Assembly: GCA_964408805.1 (NCBI GenBank)
Contig: CAYPAV010000022.1
Coordinates: 17,292-81,291 of the forward strand
Length of the DNA: 64,000 bases
Source of the DNA: CAYPAV01 sp964408805
GTDB taxonomy: Bacteria; Pseudomonadota; Alphaproteobacteria; UBA8366
Reading direction: 5' to 3'
Within the stretch, counting starts at the first letter, position 1. Each line of letters opens with the position of its first letter. The position numbers were made by a program, and so were the translations under genes. The notes under the pieces are model-generated. The model was not told where the DNA came from. It worked only from the letters and a program-made list of their open reading frames with translations, and searched no databases. This document shows, piece after piece, positions 62,191-64,000 of the stretch.

Positions 62191-63950
62191 TGCGCCGTTG
62201 TCTCCCCGCCTTCGGCATAATCCTCGTCCTGATGGCCGCGGTTCCGGCGGCGGCGCAGGAAAAGGTCGGTTTGCGCGGATGGGGTCATTCCGAATTCGGT
62301 CGCCTCGTGTTCGATTGGCCGAAGCCGGTCACGTTCGAGGCGAAAATTGACGGACGGATCCTCTCGATTCGGTTCGCGCGTCCCTTCGAAACCGATTTCG
62401 CGAAGGCCTTGGAATTGCTCACCGGCTATATCGCGAGCGCACGCCTCTCCGACGACAAACGAACGGCCGCGTTCACCCTCAAGGGCGATTACACGGTCAA
62501 GGGATTCGGGAACGATAATTCCGTCGTCGTCGATATTCGCAGGTCCCCCGCCACGGCGAAGACGGGATCCGCCTTGCCGACGCTCCGCATCCGGACCGGC
62601 GAACATCCGAGTTACGATCGGTTGGTTTTCGATTGGACACGGTCGGTCGGCTATAAGGTTTCTCGCGAGGGACCGTTGGTGAGTCTGCGCTTCGATCAAC
62701 CGGCCAGGGTCGATTTGACGCGATTGAAGCCGGATCTCGACAAGGGAATCCGCGATCCGGTGGCCAAGGCCGAGGACAAGGCCCTCGTTTTCACCGTACG
62801 CGTGAAGGAAGGGACCCGTATCCGTCATTTCCGGGCCGGCACCAAGATCGTTTTCGATGCCCTGCGCGGGAAAGAGGATGCGGCCGCCAAGAAACCGGTG
62901 GGGGGAACGCCTCAGCCACCGAAGGCCGCCAAGACCGTACCGGTCCAAAAAGCCAAGATCGCGACTGCGCCACCGCCAATACCCGCGTCGCCCAAGAAGG
63001 CGCCGGCGAAGCCGATCCGCTTGGTACCGAAGGGCGGAAAGAAACAGGCCCCCGTTGGGAAAACACCGGCGGCGAAGGACCCGAAGAAGGATGTCGCCAA
63101 GAAAAAGGATGTCGCCAAGAAGCCGCCGGTGAAGGATGGCGACGACAAACCGAAAACCAAACCCAAGGCGGGTACGAATGTCGCGGAAGCATCGAGTGCG
63201 CCGAAAAAGGCGGATCCGCCGGAAGCGGAGGAAGGGCCGCCACCGGATCCGGTTACCTTGGTGTTCGGATGGTCCAAGCCGGTGACCGCGGCGGTCTTCA
63301 GGCGCCACAAATATATCTGGATCGTCTTCGACCAACGGACGCCGGTTGATACGGCTCCGCTGCGTCAGCAGAGCCGGCAATTGATCGATCGGATCGACCA
63401 GATCCCCGCCCCCCAAGGTACCTTCATCCGTATCCAGACGAAGCGCGGTATAAATGTCTCGAGTATTACGCTCGATCGGACGAATTGGTTGGTCGAATTC
63501 GCCCGCGTGCCCCTGGAACCAGCGATCCCCATCACCTTTGGCGTCAGTCAGGCCGGCGATGCCGGCGCCCAGATTTCGATGCTGGTTGAAGCGCTGGGGA
63601 ACGTATTGTCGTTTCAAGACCCGAATGTGGGTGACACGATCCAAGTCGTCACCTTGGCGACGCCCGGGCTTGGAGTCCAAGGTCGGCGCGCCTATCCGGA
63701 ATTCCAGCTGCTGGCGACCGCCCAAGGTGTCGCGGTTGAGTCCCTGAACGACGAGTTGAAGCTCAGGAAGCTCAAGAAGTCGATCGTGCTCGCTGGTCCG
63801 AAGGGCCTTCACGTCTCGCCGATCGCCCAAGCGCCGAACAAGGGCCGGGGTGAAAAGGGCGCGCAAGCGCTTGGCCCAATTGGCGTTCAGCTTCTGACAC
63901 CGACGAAATGGCAACGCGGAAAGATGGAGGACTTTATCAAGACCCGCTGA
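62190..63950 (+). CDS. Large secreted protein of unknown function, perhaps 3'-truncated
   Basis: A 586-residue protein with a signal peptide (about residues 1-23), two AMIN-like beta repeats (GRLVFDWPKPVTFEA near 35 and YDRLVFDWTRSVGYK near 145), a long Lys/Pro/Ala-rich linker (about 235-350), then a third repeat (LVFGWSKPVTAAVF). The ATG overlaps the MotB stop (TGATG), so it is coupled to the stator-like genes. It ends FIKTR-TGA. In my recollection similar proteins continue into TPRs, so the end may be artificial. Function unknown; periplasmic location likely. Confidence 0.65.
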   Translation: MRRCLPAFGIILVLMAAVPAAAQEKVGLRGWGHSEFGRLVFDWPKPVTFEAKIDGRILSIRFARPFETDFAKALELLTGYIASARLSDDKRTAAFTLKGDYTVKGFGNDNSVVVDIRRSPATAKTGSALPTLRIRTGEHPSYDRLVFDWTRSVGYKVSREGPLVSLRFDQPARVDLTRLKPDLDKGIRDPVAKAEDKALVFTVRVKEGTRIRHFRAGTKIVFDALRGKEDAAAKKPVGGTPQPPKAAKTVPVQKAKIATAPPPIPASPKKAPAKPIRLVPKGGKKQAPVGKTPAAKDPKKDVAKKKDVAKKPPVKDGDDKPKTKPKAGTNVAEASSAPKKADPPEAEEGPPPDPVTLVFGWSKPVTAAVFRRHKYIWIVFDQRTPVDTAPLRQQSRQLIDRIDQIPAPQGTFIRIQTKRGINVSSITLDRTNWLVEFARVPLEPAIPITFGVSQAGDAGAQISMLVEALGNVLSFQDPNVGDTIQVVTLATPGLGVQGRRAYPEFQLLATAQGVAVESLNDELKLRKLKKSIVLAGPKGLHVSPIAQAPNKGRGEKGAQALGPIGVQLLTPTKWQRGKMEDFIKTR

Positions 63951-64000
63951 CCTAGCCCCCTTAACCGGATCCACGGTGTGAGTTAGAGAGAGCGTCATCT
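63951..64000. other. Window end, no gene seen
   Basis: The last 50 bases after the TGA of the large secreted protein show no start, terminator or repeat that I can support. Confidence 0.4.

Noticed and set aside
62100..63998. 632-codon minus-strand open frame over the large secreted protein
   Set aside because: Its translation is Arg/Gly-rich without any family pattern, while the plus strand has a signal peptide and AMIN-like repeats. It is a shadow typical of GC-rich DNA.
1..64000. CRISPR array, tRNA, rRNA, insertion sequence or prophage
   Set aside because: I saw no spaced direct repeats, cloverleaf-like conserved stretches, transposase motifs or phage structural genes in either strand.

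Overview
The window reads as a GC-rich alphaproteobacterial chromosome segment, probably from a Rhodospirillales-like flagellated heterotroph. The alphaproteobacterial markers are flbT, flaF and fliX, a ChpT-type phosphotransferase, an alphaproteobacterial-style CheZ, a one-cysteine DksA and DUF3553. The rank below class is inference. I found no rRNA, tRNA, CRISPR array, insertion sequence or integrase.

Region 1 (1-23 kb) is a catabolic island of small operons with compact intergenic spaces. On the minus strand lie a CaiB/BaiF CoA-transferase, a two-subunit MaoC-type hydratase and an LLM flavin oxidoreductase. Next come a thioesterase, a VOC protein, a D-2-hydroxyacid dehydrogenase and an Asp/Glu-racemase-like enzyme. 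A tight MmgE/PrpD - PrpF - MmgE/PrpD operon follows, then a Tag-type glycosylase. An alcohol dehydrogenase / NIPSNAP-like / SDR operon is divergent from a Rieske dioxygenase pair followed by a TcuA-like flavoprotein. The island ends with an M23 peptidase, ArgE-like deacylase, threonine-synthase-like enzyme, N-formylglutamate amidohydrolase and an SDR. Together they suggest breakdown of CoA thioesters, tricarboxylates, amino-acid derivatives and an aromatic substrate.

Region 2 (23-29.9 kb) holds housekeeping genes: an EamA transporter, NAD kinase, two small secreted unknowns, an NTF2-like protein, the molybdenum-cofactor/formate-dehydrogenase genes moaA, fdhD and mobA, a DUF364 protein and DUF3553.

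Region 3 (29.9-50.7 kb) starts with chpT and cheA, both damaged. It continues as a flagellin and flagellin-modification locus: two tandem flagellins, each with a good sigma-54 promoter, flbT and flaF, surrounded by five modular TPR-glycosyltransferases, a NeuD-type acetyltransferase, a beta-propeller glycosidase-like protein, WbqC, a DegT aminotransferase, a methyltransferase and a methyltransferase-GT2 fusion.

Region 4 (50.8-64 kb) is a flagellar structural cluster (flgL, flgK, a flgN-like gene, flgJ, flgI, fliX, dksA, flgH, flgA, flgG, flgF) followed by cheZ, two MotB-like genes and a large secreted protein.

The most striking result is a concentration of gene lesions from 29.9 to 60.2 kb: frameshifts in chpT and a TPR-glycosyltransferase, an in-frame TGA in another glycosyltransferase, and abrupt chimeric joints (cheA/HAD, flgI/flgI head-to-head, flgI/histidine kinase, an internal flgH deletion, flgF/cheZ). 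The metabolic left half shows no comparable damage. Several genes in the right half also carry short AT-rich patches. Either the motility region is being rearranged and lost, or this part of the assembly carries amplification or assembly chimeras. Reads across the joints would decide.
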